Shown: positions 19,189 through 27,414, counted from the stretch's first letter. The stretch is 46,347 nucleotides of DNA from Gammaproteobacteria bacterium (GCA_024227135.1 JAAELC010000208.1:1-46347), one strand, 5' to 3'. The notes: generated from the sequence alone by a model not told the origin. Made by a program: numbers and translations.

Positions 19189-19560
19189 TCAGGCCGCTTT
19201 TCCGGCAATTTCACCGGCTTGTCCGGTGAGGCTGCCAACGCCGTTTTCGAACCAGGCGCGATACTCATCCCCCGCCTCGTTGGACAGAACCATGGCTTCA
19301 CGGGTTTTCTCGGTCAGGGTTTCGCTGAATTGTCGATTCAATTCGATCTGCCCGTTTACCAGGGCAGCATAATCATCGGTTTCGGTGATCAGCTTGACCT
19401 GCTCGATACCCGAGTTCACGCAGAGGCCGAAAGTATCCATCTGCTGCTCCATCAATTTTTCCCAGGTGCGCAGATTCAGCTCCCCAAGGGCTCGAATAAC
19501 CTCGAAACCGCTAGTACCGAGGTCTTTCAGTATTTCCAGATTGTCAGTGGGTGTGGCCAT
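19189..19560 (-). CDS. phaP: Phasin family protein
   Basis: Small helical protein (about 123 aa) expected to coat PHB granules. It has the pattern of the Phasin_2-type family: ALGELNLRTWEKLMEQQMDTF, an amphipathic stretch with LITETDDYAALVNGQIELNRQFSE, then KTREAMVLSNEAGDEYRAWF, and an Ala/Gly-rich end. The ATG at 19560 has GGAG ahead of it; the longer reading frame upstream runs through the promoter. It lies between phaR and phaB1. A strong sigma70-type promoter and operator-like repeats lie just upstream, fitting the known repression of phasin genes by PhaR. Confidence 0.85.
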   Translation of the reverse strand: MATPTDNLEILKDLGTSGFEVIRALGELNLRTWEKLMEQQMDTFGLCVNSGIEQVKLITETDDYAALVNGQIELNRQFSETLTEKTREAMVLSNEAGDEYRAWFENGVGSLTGQAGEIAGKAA

Positions 19561-19592
19561 GTTGCGCTCCATAGTGGCGTACGTTGACGCGT

Positions 19593-19640
19593 TGCAGCAT
19601 TGTTGCGCTGCAGCATATGACGTATCTGGCCGTGTGTCAA
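19593..19640 (-). promoter_or_regulatory. phaP promoter with overlapping TGCAGCAT direct repeats (candidate PhaR operator)
   Basis: On the minus strand there is a perfect -35 TTGACA (plus 19635-19640), a 17-nt spacer and a -10 TATGCT (plus 19612-19617). Two direct copies of TGCAGCAT (plus 19593-19600 and 19609-19616) lie 16 bp apart, the second overlapping the -10. With the intervening TTGTTGCGC they form a TGC/GCA-rich block. PhaR proteins of other proteobacteria bind TGC/GCA-rich sites at phasin promoters, so this block is a good candidate operator. Confidence 0.7.
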
Positions 19641-19828
19641 TAGGGGGCGGGGGAGAAGTTGTGCAGCGCACAATACCGGGGCTCTTTGCCCGGAGTGCTT
19701 ATGGGCCAGGTCGCTGGATACGCCATCCAAAAAAACGGTCGATCCGCCAGGCGGGAAATCCGGCAGAACGGTGGTGGACAGGCATGACCTGCAAAGGGAG
19801 CCGCCAGGATACGGCGGCGCAGGGTTTG

Positions 19829-20314
19829 TCAGTCCACGGTATCTTTGGGGCTTCGAAATCCGGCAGCTTTCATGAAACTGGTTTGAAACTCTGAGAGTAC
19901 CGTCATGTTCCGCCTGGCCAGTTCGGTCATGGTTTGCATCGGATCCTTGCCCAGGGCCTTCATCAACTGTTCCTGTTGCTGGGCAAATAGGGAAAGGCTC
20001 TCTTCCAGGTAACGTCCGAACAGTCCCTGGACGGTGCCACCATAGAAACGAATGATCTGCGCCAGCATCTTGGAACTGAAGAGCGGTTGCCCACCGGACT
20101 CTTCCTCCAACATGATCTGAAGCAGAATGGAACGTGTCAGGTCCTCGCTGTTGTGCGTGTCGATAACCTGAAATTCGATACCATGCATCACCAGGTCGTG
20201 GATGTCGCTGAGCGTGATATATCGGCTCAGTTCGGTGTCGTACAACCTGCGATTGGGGTATTTTTTGATAACTCGCGGAGCTGGCATGTCAATATCGCCG
20301 TAAGCCTGTGGCAT
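19829..20314 (-). CDS. phaR: PhaR, PHB synthesis regulator
   Basis: DNA-binding repressor of up to 161 aa that senses PHB granules and controls phasin expression. The N-terminal DNA-binding domain has the signature VIKKYPNRRLYDTELSRYIT, then LSDIHDLV. The second, PHB-accumulation regulatory domain includes LTRSILLQIMLEEES, with KMLAQIIRFYGGTVQGLFGRYLEES after it. The C-terminal helix contains FQTSFMKAAGF. The start is uncertain: the ATG at 20314 or that at 20287 (MPAPRVIKK) would both fit, and neither has a strong ribosome binding site. It lies 270 bp upstream of phaP on the same strand, and phaP is its likely target. Confidence 0.93.
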   Translation of the reverse strand: MPQAYGDIDMPAPRVIKKYPNRRLYDTELSRYITLSDIHDLVMHGIEFQVIDTHNSEDLTRSILLQIMLEEESGGQPLFSSKMLAQIIRFYGGTVQGLFGRYLEESLSLFAQQQEQLMKALGKDPMQTMTELARRNMTVLSEFQTSFMKAAGFRSPKDTVD

Positions 20315-20754
20315 GTGGTCTTGGCTGGAGAGGACAGTTTACATTGGGTGGACAGGAAATGATATTTCATTGTAATCATAGTGGAAGCCCAGGCCCGTTC
20401 AGGACCCTTTCGTCATAAAATTGTTCGATAAGGTCTGGTAGAAAGTTGATGGTTCCTCTATTCTGTTAGGCGCCATAAGTACAGCCAATGGACTAGAGGT
20501 GGAGAGAACAGGGTTAATCACCGGTTGCAGTCGATCCGTCAGGGAGGCTGTTATGAAGGACCGGCGATGCCCGGGGCAGAAAGGAGAAGGTCGAGTTTCT
20601 GTCTTCATCCAATCTGTTTCTCCTGACAGATTCAAAAGCTGGGCGTGGCTGTTTTTGGTGATGGGGCTGCACCTGACCCAGGTGCCTACTCCACGAATCT
20701 GGAAAATTCTTAGTCAATAATCACAATACACTCTAAATGAGAGGAGATTCACAG
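20315..20754. other. Divergent intergenic region, phaR / phaB2
   Basis: 440 bp carrying the outward promoters of phaR and phaB2, with no credible gene. A 6-bp inverted repeat GCACCT/AGGTGC (20669-20685) lies about 70 bp ahead of the phaB2 start. TGCAGCAT-type sites like those ahead of phaP are absent. GAGGAG at 20741-20746 is the phaB2 ribosome binding site. Confidence 0.4.
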
Positions 20755-21477
20755 ATGGGACGAGTCGCATTAGTAACCGGTGGTACCCGTGGTATTGGGG
20801 AGGCAATCAGCGTTGCACTCAAAGACGCCGGTTATACGGTAGTTGCAAACTATGGCGGTAATGACGATGCCGCCAAGGCCTTCACCGAACGCACCGGTAT
20901 CATATCCAAAAAGTTCGACGTGGGTAATTATGAGTCGGTACAGGCTGAGATTGCAGCTATCGAGTCGGAGGTGGGTCCTGTTGATATCCTGATTAACAAT
21001 GCCGGTATCACCCGCGATGGCACGATGGCTCGAATGACTCCGGAGCGCTGGAACGAGGTGCTGCAGACGAACCTTTCTTCCTGTTTCAACACCAGCCATG
21101 CGGTGATCGGTGGTATGCGTGAGCGGGGTTTCGGGCGTATCGTCAATATCGGTTCCGTGAATGGTCAGGCCGGACAGTATGGTCAGGTCAACTACGCCTC
21201 CGCGAAGTCGGGTATTCACGGATTCACCAAGGCGCTGGCGCTGGAAGGTGCTTCCAAGCACATCACGGTCAATGCCGTGGCACCTGGCTATGTGGAAACA
21301 GATATGGTGCGCGCGGTGCCCCAGGAAGTGCTGAAGAAAATTATCAAAACCATCCCGGTTGGCCGTCTGGGTATTCCAGAGGACATTGCACGTGCCGTGA
21401 TGTTCCTGATTGCCGATGACGCCGACTTTATCACAGGTTCCACCCTTTCCATCAACGGTGGCCAGCACATGTACTGA
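20755..21477 (+). CDS. phaB: Acetoacetyl-CoA reductase (phaB paralog 2)
   Basis: SDR enzyme of 240 aa, closest of the three to classical PhaB. MGRVALVTGGTRGIGEAIS holds the cofactor loop, NNAGITRDGTM follows, and NIGSVNGQAGQYGQVNYASAK carries the catalytic Ser, Tyr and Lys. GGQHMY is the classical C-terminus. It makes (R)-3-hydroxybutyryl-CoA from acetoacetyl-CoA with NADPH. The ATG at 20755 is preferred over that at 20737 because GAGGAG sits 8 nt ahead of it and matches the start of paralog 3. It has its own terminator, so it is transcribed apart from phaEC, which follows 230 bp downstream. Confidence 0.93.
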   Translation: MGRVALVTGGTRGIGEAISVALKDAGYTVVANYGGNDDAAKAFTERTGIISKKFDVGNYESVQAEIAAIESEVGPVDILINNAGITRDGTMARMTPERWNEVLQTNLSSCFNTSHAVIGGMRERGFGRIVNIGSVNGQAGQYGQVNYASAKSGIHGFTKALALEGASKHITVNAVAPGYVETDMVRAVPQEVLKKIIKTIPVGRLGIPEDIARAVMFLIADDADFITGSTLSINGGQHMY

Positions 21478-21494
21478 TCGGTTTCCGATCGAAG

Positions 21495-21520
21495 AAAAGC
21501 CGCACCTCCGTGCGGCTTTT
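21495..21520 (+). terminator. Rho-independent terminator of phaB2
   Basis: AAAAGCCGCAC, a 4-nt loop and GTGCGGCTTTT, followed by more T residues, start 18 bp after the phaB2 stop. The perfect 11-bp stem with flanking A and T tracts is a textbook terminator. Confidence 0.95.
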
Positions 21521-21710
21521 TTTTCAGTAAATTTCCGAAATCTCATGTAGTAGCCGTATCAGGCGGTGCAGGAACGATCACACTGCCATACCAATTGCAA
21601 TTGAGAAAGGGTGGGAGTGGCGATGGAGGCCGACCAGGACCTGGTCATCGAATCCCAGTCCCCGGCCGGCAATCGGGTTGTTTTCTATCGGATGACAGGA
21701 GCAGGAAAAA

Positions 21711-22796
21711 ATGAATAAAAAGGGCTTCTGGGATGATGACTGGCTGGATGCACAGCGCAAGTACTGGGAGATCTGGGGGGAAATGAGCCAGAAGGCGGCA
21801 GGTGCATCACCGACCCAGGTGAAATTGTGGCAGCATGCCCTGGATCACTGGTGGCAGGCGATTTCACCGGCAGCACCGGATCTTACCCGTGATTTTATGG
21901 AAAGGATGATCGGCCAGGGAAAGCAGTTGTTTGATTTTGCAGAGAAATTTAAAAATGACGGGGGTGCTTCCGGAGCCGTTCCTGGTTGGGAGCAAGCCCT
22001 GGAGGGGTTGAGGTCGAATATCCAAAGCAGCCTGGCCGATGGCGATAAGTTATCCGGGGTGATGGGATTCTGGGAGACTCCGCTTTCCGGCTGGCAGGCG
22101 GCAGTGAATTCTTTGTCCAAAATGCCGGGAGGATTACCCGAAGGGATGGCGTCAGCTGTTCCCGGGTTTGATCTGGAACGTGCCCTGACGGCTCCGGGGC
22201 TGGGCTACACCCGTGAACAGCAGGCCAGTCACCAGGAATTGATACGGCTCACTAAGGAGTATCAGCAGGCGCAGCAGGCGTATACGGATTTTTTCTCGGG
22301 CCTGGGGGAGGAGTGTGTCAAGCGTCTCGGTGAGCGATTGTCCTCGAGCAAAGAGAAGGAGGAAACGATTGACTCCGGCCGGCTTCTTTACGACACCTGG
22401 GTCGCTATTTGCGAGGAGGTTTATGGCGAACATGTCAGAACCCCCGAATTTGCCCGTCTCCAGGGGCGCCTCGTCAATGCGCTCATGAGAGTCAAGAGGC
22501 AGTTCGGTGCAATGGTGGACGACCACCTGGGTTCTCTGGGTATGCCCACCAGGGAAGAGATGCGGACTTTGCAGGTTCGTATCCAGGACAACCGCAGGGA
22601 AATAAAAGCCCTACGGATGGAGATGGAGGTTTTGAAGGAGGGGTTGCCAAAGGCGCGGCCGCCAGGTGCAAAGACGAGTCCCGGGTCTGCAGCCAACAGA
22701 AACAAGGGGGGTGGGCCCAGGTCTGGGACCCGCAAAAAAACGGTGGCGAGGAAAAAGGCTACGGTTAAGAGAAAAACTACGGTTAAGAAAAAATGA
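21711..22796 (+). CDS. phaE: PhaE, class III PHA synthase accessory subunit, with lysine-rich tail
   Basis: Non-catalytic subunit (361 aa) that pairs with PhaC to form class III PHA synthase. The N-terminus (DDDWLDAQRKYWEIWGEMS) and the central LLYDTWVAICEEVYGEHVRTPEFARLQGRLVNA with the later VDDHLGSLGMPTREEM segment are PhaE hallmarks. A coiled-coil-like helix follows (about 285-305). The last 40 residues are a low-complexity Gly/Ser then Lys/Arg/Thr tail (GTRKKTVARKKATVKRK and on), reminiscent of the basic nucleic-acid-binding ends of granule proteins such as PhaF. Classical PhaE ends earlier as far as I recall. GGAGCAGG precedes the start. phaC begins 10 bp after the stop. Confidence 0.93.
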   Translation: MNKKGFWDDDWLDAQRKYWEIWGEMSQKAAGASPTQVKLWQHALDHWWQAISPAAPDLTRDFMERMIGQGKQLFDFAEKFKNDGGASGAVPGWEQALEGLRSNIQSSLADGDKLSGVMGFWETPLSGWQAAVNSLSKMPGGLPEGMASAVPGFDLERALTAPGLGYTREQQASHQELIRLTKEYQQAQQAYTDFFSGLGEECVKRLGERLSSSKEKEETIDSGRLLYDTWVAICEEVYGEHVRTPEFARLQGRLVNALMRVKRQFGAMVDDHLGSLGMPTREEMRTLQVRIQDNRREIKALRMEMEVLKEGLPKARPPGAKTSPGSAANRNKGGGPRSGTRKKTVARKKATVKRKTTVKKK

Positions 22797-22806
22797 GGAG
22801 GTCGTG

Positions 22807-23886
22807 ATGCTGCCGATCGACATAACCCCGGGAAGACTTGCCGATGAAATGGCTGACTACAGCCGTAAACTGGGCAGTGGAGTGGAGAACCTGATCAACG
22901 CTGGAACCATTGATACAGGCGTTACCCCGAAAGAGGCGGTTTACCGGGAAGACAAGCTGACCCTTTACCGGTACCTTCCACCGGAGGGGGCCGTTCAGGG
23001 AGCTGTACCCTTGTTAATCGTGTATGCGCTGGTGAATCGGCCCTACATGACCGATATCCAGGAGAATCGATCTACGGTCCGCAATTTGATGGAAGCCGGT
23101 CAGGACGTCTACCTGATCGATTGGGGCTACCCGGATGGCGCGGACAGTAGTCTGGGGCTGGACGACTACATCAATGGCTATATCGACCGCTGCGTGGATC
23201 AGGTCAAAAAGCGCCACGGACTGGATCGTGTCAACCTGCTGGGCATCTGCCAGGGAGGAGCTTTCAGTCTCTGTTACACGGCTCTGCATCAAGAAAAAGT
23301 GCGAAATCTGGTCACCATGGTGACGCCGGTTGATTTTCAGACGCCGGATAATCTGCTCAGTGCCTGGGTTCGGGAGATCGATGTAGACCTGCTGGTGGAC
23401 ACCCTTGGCAATGTGCCCGGCGAGTTGCTCAATTGGACATTTCTGTCTTTGAAACCGTTCAGTCTGACTGGGCAGAAATATGTCAACATGGTGGACATCA
23501 TTGAAAATGAGCAGACGCTGAAAAACTTTCTGCGAATGGAGAAGTGGATCTTTGACAGCCCGGATCAGGCGGGTGAGGCGTTTCGAGAATTCATCAAAGA
23601 GTTCTTCCATAAGAACGGTTTGATCGAGGGTACGGTCAGGATCGGTTCGGCAGTAGTGGATCTGACCAATATCACCTGTCCACTGCTGAATATCTATGCA
23701 GATCAGGATCACCTGGTTCCGCCTGATGCCACCACGGCATTGAAAGGCCGTACCGGATCAGCGGATTATTCCGAGATCTCGTTTCCCGGCGGCCACATAG
23801 GAATCTATGTCAGCGGCAAAGCACAGAAACAGATTCCACCCGCCATTGCTGTTGGTTGGATGAAAGGAGTCTTTCCGGGCGGGTGA
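22807..23886 (+). CDS. phaC: PhaC, class III PHA synthase catalytic subunit
   Basis: Catalytic subunit (359 aa, the short class III length) that polymerises (R)-3-hydroxybutyryl-CoA at the granule surface. The lipase-like box is GICQGG (about 147-152) with the nucleophilic Cys. The Asp is in NIYADQDHLVPP and the general-base His in GGHIGIYVSGKAQ. YLIDWGYPDG is also typical. The ATG at 22807 follows GAGGAGG. It is co-transcribed with phaE 10 bp upstream, and a strong hairpin ends the unit. All catalytic residues are present. Confidence 0.97.
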   Translation: MLPIDITPGRLADEMADYSRKLGSGVENLINAGTIDTGVTPKEAVYREDKLTLYRYLPPEGAVQGAVPLLIVYALVNRPYMTDIQENRSTVRNLMEAGQDVYLIDWGYPDGADSSLGLDDYINGYIDRCVDQVKKRHGLDRVNLLGICQGGAFSLCYTALHQEKVRNLVTMVTPVDFQTPDNLLSAWVREIDVDLLVDTLGNVPGELLNWTFLSLKPFSLTGQKYVNMVDIIENEQTLKNFLRMEKWIFDSPDQAGEAFREFIKEFFHKNGLIEGTVRIGSAVVDLTNITCPLLNIYADQDHLVPPDATTALKGRTGSADYSEISFPGGHIGIYVSGKAQKQIPPAIAVGWMKGVFPGG

Positions 23887-23933
23887 TGGGAAAACGGTCG
23901 TGAAGTGCGTCTGACAAAGGCGGTACCTGGCCA

Positions 23934-23970
23934 CCATCGATACCACGGCAGGATGCAGTGGTATCGATGG
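23934..23970. terminator. Strong hairpin between convergent phaC and phaB3
   Basis: A perfect 13-bp inverted repeat (CCATCGATACCAC / GTGGTATCGATGG) with an 11-nt loop lies between convergent genes. CTGTTATTTC follows on the right side, so the T tract is weak. It probably terminates phaEC and perhaps phaB3 as well. Confidence 0.75.
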
Positions 23971-24034
23971 CTGTTATTTCAACGACTTGCCGTTGTGAAA
24001 ACAGCGGCATGCCCCAGAACCCGTCCGTGGTGCT

Positions 24035-24757
24035 TCAGATCATGTACATGCCGCCGTTGATGTCCAGGGTGGACCCGGTGATATACCCCGCATCGTCGGA
24101 GGCGAGAAACACCACCCCCCGGGCGATTTCCGAAGGCTCCCCGAGGCGTTTGACCGGGATACCGGCGACGATGCTATTCATGACTTTTTCCGGAATAGTC
24201 AACACCATTTCGGTTCCTACGAAACCCGGAGTAATGACGTTTACAGTAATGCCTTTGCTCGCATCCTCCCTGGCAACGGCCTTGGAGAAACCGATCATCC
24301 CCGCTTTGGCAGCAGAATAATTGGCCTGACCAAAACCGCCCAGTTCGCCGTTCATGGAACTGATGTTGATAATGCGCCCGAAGGTGCGGGAACGCATACC
24401 TTCGATGACCACTCTGCACATGTTGAAGCAGGAGGTCAGGTCAGTTTGTATGACCTCTGCCCATTGCTCCGGGGTCATTTTGTGCAGCGTGGCATCCCGG
24501 GTGATGCCCGCATTGTTTACCAGAATTTCCACCGGGCCAAGGTCGTTCTCGATCTGACCGATCCCGGCCTCGCACTGGTTAAAGTCCGACACATCGAACT
24601 TGTAGGTACCGATCCCCGTCTTATCTGAAAACTCCTTCGCCTTGACGTCGTTGCCAGCGTATACGGCAGCGACTTGATAGCCGGCTTCCTGCATGCCCAT
24701 TGAAATGGCCTCGCCGATGCCTCTGGTTCCCCCTGTTACTACTGCTACCCGACCCAT
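24035..24757 (-). CDS. phaB: Acetoacetyl-CoA reductase (phaB paralog 3)
   Basis: Third SDR of 240 aa in the PHB block, in the opposite direction to phaEC. MGRVAVVTGGTRGIGEAIS matches paralog 2 almost exactly. NNAGITRDATL, NISSMNGELGGFGQANYSAAK and the ending NGGMYMI follow. AGAGGAG lies ahead of the ATG. All catalytic residues are present. Relative to paralog 2 the substrate-facing regions differ more (RVVIEGMRSRTF, FVGTEMVLTIPEK), so it may differ in cofactor or chain-length preference, or be expressed under other conditions. It has its own upstream region and forms a single-gene unit. Confidence 0.9.
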   Translation of the reverse strand: MGRVAVVTGGTRGIGEAISMGMQEAGYQVAAVYAGNDVKAKEFSDKTGIGTYKFDVSDFNQCEAGIGQIENDLGPVEILVNNAGITRDATLHKMTPEQWAEVIQTDLTSCFNMCRVVIEGMRSRTFGRIINISSMNGELGGFGQANYSAAKAGMIGFSKAVAREDASKGITVNVITPGFVGTEMVLTIPEKVMNSIVAGIPVKRLGEPSEIARGVVFLASDDAGYITGSTLDINGGMYMI

Positions 24758-25139
24758 ACCTGTTCTCCTCTAGTAAGAATGTTGACAGTACAGCTACCTG
24801 AACGTCGCAAGTCTCAACCTGGAATACTGCGGTTGAATGGGTTGCGCCGACGCCCCGGAAACGGAGCGTCAGGAGCAAAAAGTTTTAAAGAGCGCTAACA
24901 GTGTTTCGACAGAAACCTTCTTCGAGTCAAAGGTGCTCGAGGGTATCTGTTCACGCCCCATGGGCGATCTGTTCCGGAAGACGTCGTCAATACCTCCCTA
25001 GACCTGGCTTTGGCATCCCTGCCAGAGACACTTCCTCCACAGGCCACCCATGGGGCGTAATCTCTGTGGAGCGAGCAGTTACGCTCGCGGCATCCATTGT
25101 ACGGGACCTGTTGTCCGATTCTCTCGGATTGATGGTCGA
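24758..25139. other. Intergenic region between phaB3 and hisG with inverted repeats
   Basis: 382 bp without a gene. It has a 12-bp perfect inverted repeat, ACGCCCCATGGG (24953-24964) and CCCATGGGGCGT (25047-25058), 82 bp apart. It also has a small interrupted hairpin at 24849-24870 (GACGC/GCGTC) and another at about 25069-25087 (GCGAG/CTCGC). The last resembles extragenic palindromes. No function is assigned. Confidence 0.4.
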
Positions 25140-26012
25140 TCAAACCATTTTACGCAGTTCATACTCCAGTATGCCCTCGGCACCTGCACTCTTGAGGCGT
25201 GGAATCAGGTCGCGGACATCGTTGCTGTCCACCACGGTCTCGACAGCCAGCCATTCGCGGTCGAACAGGTGATTGACGGTGGGTGCGTGCAGGCTGGGCA
25301 GTATGGCCACCACATCATCCAGCTTGCTGGAGGGAACATTCATCTTCAGAGCCACTTTCTGCCGCGCCTTGAGTGAAGCCTGCAAGAGCATGGCTATCTG
25401 CTCGATCTTGGCCCGTTTCCAGGGATCAGCCAGGGCCTTGCGGTTGCTGATCAGTCGGGTTTCGGTGTACAGCATGTCACAGACGATTCTCAGCCCATGG
25501 GCTTTTATCGTGCTGCCGGTTTCCGTTATCTCGACCACCGCATCCACCAGACCTTCCACCACCTTCGCTTCGGTGGCACCCCAGGAAAACTCAACCTGGG
25601 CTTCGACCCCCTGTTCCGCGAGATACCGCCGGGTGAAACCGACCAGTTCGGTGGCAACCCGCTTACCGTTCAGATCCTGCGGGGAGCGTATCGGGGAGTC
25701 CTGGGGGACCACCAGCACCCATCGGCAGGGCTGGTCCGAGCTCTTTGAATAGACCAGTTCACAGATTTCCTCCACATCCGATTCGGTTTCCAGGATCCAG
25801 TCATGTCCTGTCAAGCCAAGATCCAGCGTACCATTGGCCACATAAGGTGCCATTTCCTGGGAACGTACCAGGGCGCACTGGATATCGGCGTCGTTGATGG
25901 AAGGGAAATAATTTCGGGATCGGGGTGTGATATTCCAGCCTGCTTGTTTGAACAGGGAGATTGTGGATGATTCCAGGCTTCCTTTCGGGATCCCGAGTTT
26001 TAGTTTCTGCAT
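25140..26012 (-). CDS. hisG: ATP phosphoribosyltransferase, long form
   Basis: First enzyme of histidine synthesis: ATP plus PRPP gives N1-(5-phosphoribosyl)-ATP. At 290 aa it is the long, self-sufficient HisG with a C-terminal ACT-like regulatory domain, so HisZ is not needed. It begins MQKLKLGIPKGSLESST and contains LGLTGHDWILE and the PRPP-binding loop VVEITETGSTIKAHG (about 161-175). The C-terminal domain (about 210-290) includes KMNVPSSKLDDVVAILPSLHAPTV. The start at 26012 is chosen because an in-frame Met 21 codons upstream lacks family similarity. No other his gene is nearby, so it is separated from the rest of the pathway. Confidence 0.95.
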   Translation of the reverse strand: MQKLKLGIPKGSLESSTISLFKQAGWNITPRSRNYFPSINDADIQCALVRSQEMAPYVANGTLDLGLTGHDWILETESDVEEICELVYSKSSDQPCRWVLVVPQDSPIRSPQDLNGKRVATELVGFTRRYLAEQGVEAQVEFSWGATEAKVVEGLVDAVVEITETGSTIKAHGLRIVCDMLYTETRLISNRKALADPWKRAKIEQIAMLLQASLKARQKVALKMNVPSSKLDDVVAILPSLHAPTVNHLFDREWLAVETVVDSNDVRDLIPRLKSAGAEGILEYELRKMV

Positions 26013-26118
26013 AGGTTTCGGTTCTGCTGGTTTGATTAAAGGAGTTCTGGCACACACCCAACCGTCCAAAGGCAAGGTTGAGCCTTTGGAGAGCGGGTCG
26101 ATCCGAAATGGTTCGTGT

Positions 26119-26361
26119 TTAAGCCTGGTGTCGCAGGATGTCGTAAATTTTGTCTTTTAAGAGTGCCCGTTTTTTCTTCAGATCTTCCATGTGGAAGTCG
26201 GAGGTGGGCTGATTGTGCTCTTCCAGATCCCGAATTTCGGTGTCCAGCTGGTCGTGCTGGTCCATCAATTCCGCGAAATCAGGATTGTTCTCGTGAAGAT
26301 TGTTGATTATTTCTGCACGATTGGGGAACTCGTGCAGGATGTCATGTAATTCGCCAAGCAT
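26119..26361 (-). CDS. DUF465/YdcH-family small protein
   Basis: Short helical protein of 80 aa. LHDILHEFPNRAEIINNLHENNPDFAELMDQHDQLD is followed by a heptad-rich helix with EDLKKKRALLKDKIYDIL, the full length of the YdcH/DUF465 family. Its function is not established; the family forms small coiled coils. The ATG at 26361 has AGGA ahead of it, whereas the longer reading frame upstream (to 26499) is cysteine-rich non-family sequence. It lies on the same strand as hisG, 106 bp upstream. Confidence 0.85.
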   Translation of the reverse strand: MLGELHDILHEFPNRAEIINNLHENNPDFAELMDQHDQLDTEIRDLEEHNQPTSDFHMEDLKKKRALLKDKIYDILRHQA

Positions 26362-26593
26362 GGTAAGGATCCTATACAAAAGAGTGACAACAGATTTCAG
26401 ATCGCTCTGTCGGAAAGAAATACAGACAGCGGCCTTTCCACAACAGGTCTCCGGAATATTATAGGGAGCACGCTCCTCTGCGCAGTTGACGCAACGCAAA
26501 TGAATCGAGGGTTTTTGCCGGGAGCAGGGCCCCGGGGTGCGGAATCAGGGAACTGAGTGTTGCCTCTGGCTTGAGTTCTGGAACAACATCCGG

Positions 26594-27301
26594 TCATTGC
26601 GTCCTTGCCACTGCCCAGACATCCACCCGTTTGGCTCCGTTTTTCTTGAGCAGACGTGCCAGGGCCGAAGCGGTTGCTCCGGTGGTGATGACGTCGTCCA
26701 CCAGTACCACGTGACTGGCGGAAAACGGGCCGGCGATTTTAAAGACGCCAAGAACACTCTTTTGACGGTTCCGTTTTGTCAGCGCTGCCTGGGGAGTGGC
26801 CGCCACGGGGCGCTTGCAGATTCTGTGATTCAGGGGGATACCGAATCGCCGGCTGAGGGGACGGGCCAGTTCCAGGGCCTGGTTGAATCCTCGCTCCCGC
26901 AACCTGGAGGGGTGAAGGGGGACCGGGATGATGAGTTCCGGAAACCGGCAGGTGTCGGTATTCAATGAATCTCCCAGCAGGCCGGCCAGTAAACGGGCCT
27001 GGGTCAGGCCATTATGGAATTTCAGTCGTTTTATCAGGTTGCTGATGGGGCGATTATAGAGAAAGGGGGCGTGGCAATGATCAAACCAGGGGTGTTTACC
27101 CAGGCAACTGCCACAGACAGTATCCCGGCCGGCATCGACGGGCAGCGGCAAAGCGCAGATCGGGCAAGGATTCAGATTTCGAGGCAGTTCATCCAGGCAG
27201 CCGTTGCAGAGATCATGGTCGTGGTGACCCCGGGATCCGCACAGCAGGCAAGTGGAGGGATAGATGAGTGGTTGTGCAAATTTTAGCCAATTGTAAATCA
27301 T
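26594..27301 (-). CDS. comF: ComF-family phosphoribosyltransferase-like protein
   Basis: Protein of about 235 aa related to ComF/GntX, involved in DNA uptake and use in some bacteria. The N-terminus has paired cysteine motifs that probably bind zinc: [18 protein letters not shown] and CGSCLG (about 17-72). A phosphoribosyltransferase-type domain follows, with [20 protein letters not shown] and the PRPP-loop [13 protein letters not shown] (about 200-212). The ATG at 27301 has AAGGA ahead of it. It is divergent from bioB, an arrangement common in gammaproteobacteria. No competence genes are nearby. Confidence 0.92.
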   Translation of the reverse strand: MIYNWLKFAQPLIYPSTCLLCGSRGHHDHDLCNGCLDELPRNLNPCPICALPLPVDAGRDTVCGSCLGKHPWFDHCHAPFLYNRPISNLIKRLKFHNGLTQARLLAGLLGDSLNTDTCRFPELIIPVPLHPSRLRERGFNQALELARPLSRRFGIPLNHRICKRPVAATPQAALTKRNRQKSVLGVFKIAGPFSASHVVLVDDVITTGATASALARLLKKNGAKRVDVWAVARTQ

Positions 27302-27316
27302 TGAGATCCTTCTCGG

Positions 27317-27344
27317 TTGACAGGTGCGGTCCATGCCTTACTAT
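27317..27344 (+). promoter_or_regulatory. Putative sigma70 promoter of the biotin operon
   Basis: A perfect -35 TTGACA (27317-27322), a 16-nt spacer and TACTAT (27339-27344, 4 of 6 matches) lie about 70 bp ahead of bioB, in the comF-bioB divergent gap. Confidence 0.5.
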
Positions 27345-27414
27345 TGTCGGTCCCGATTATCCATCAACCCAGTTGAAAAAACGACCGGGCAGACCACAAG
27401 AGGCCACTCACACC

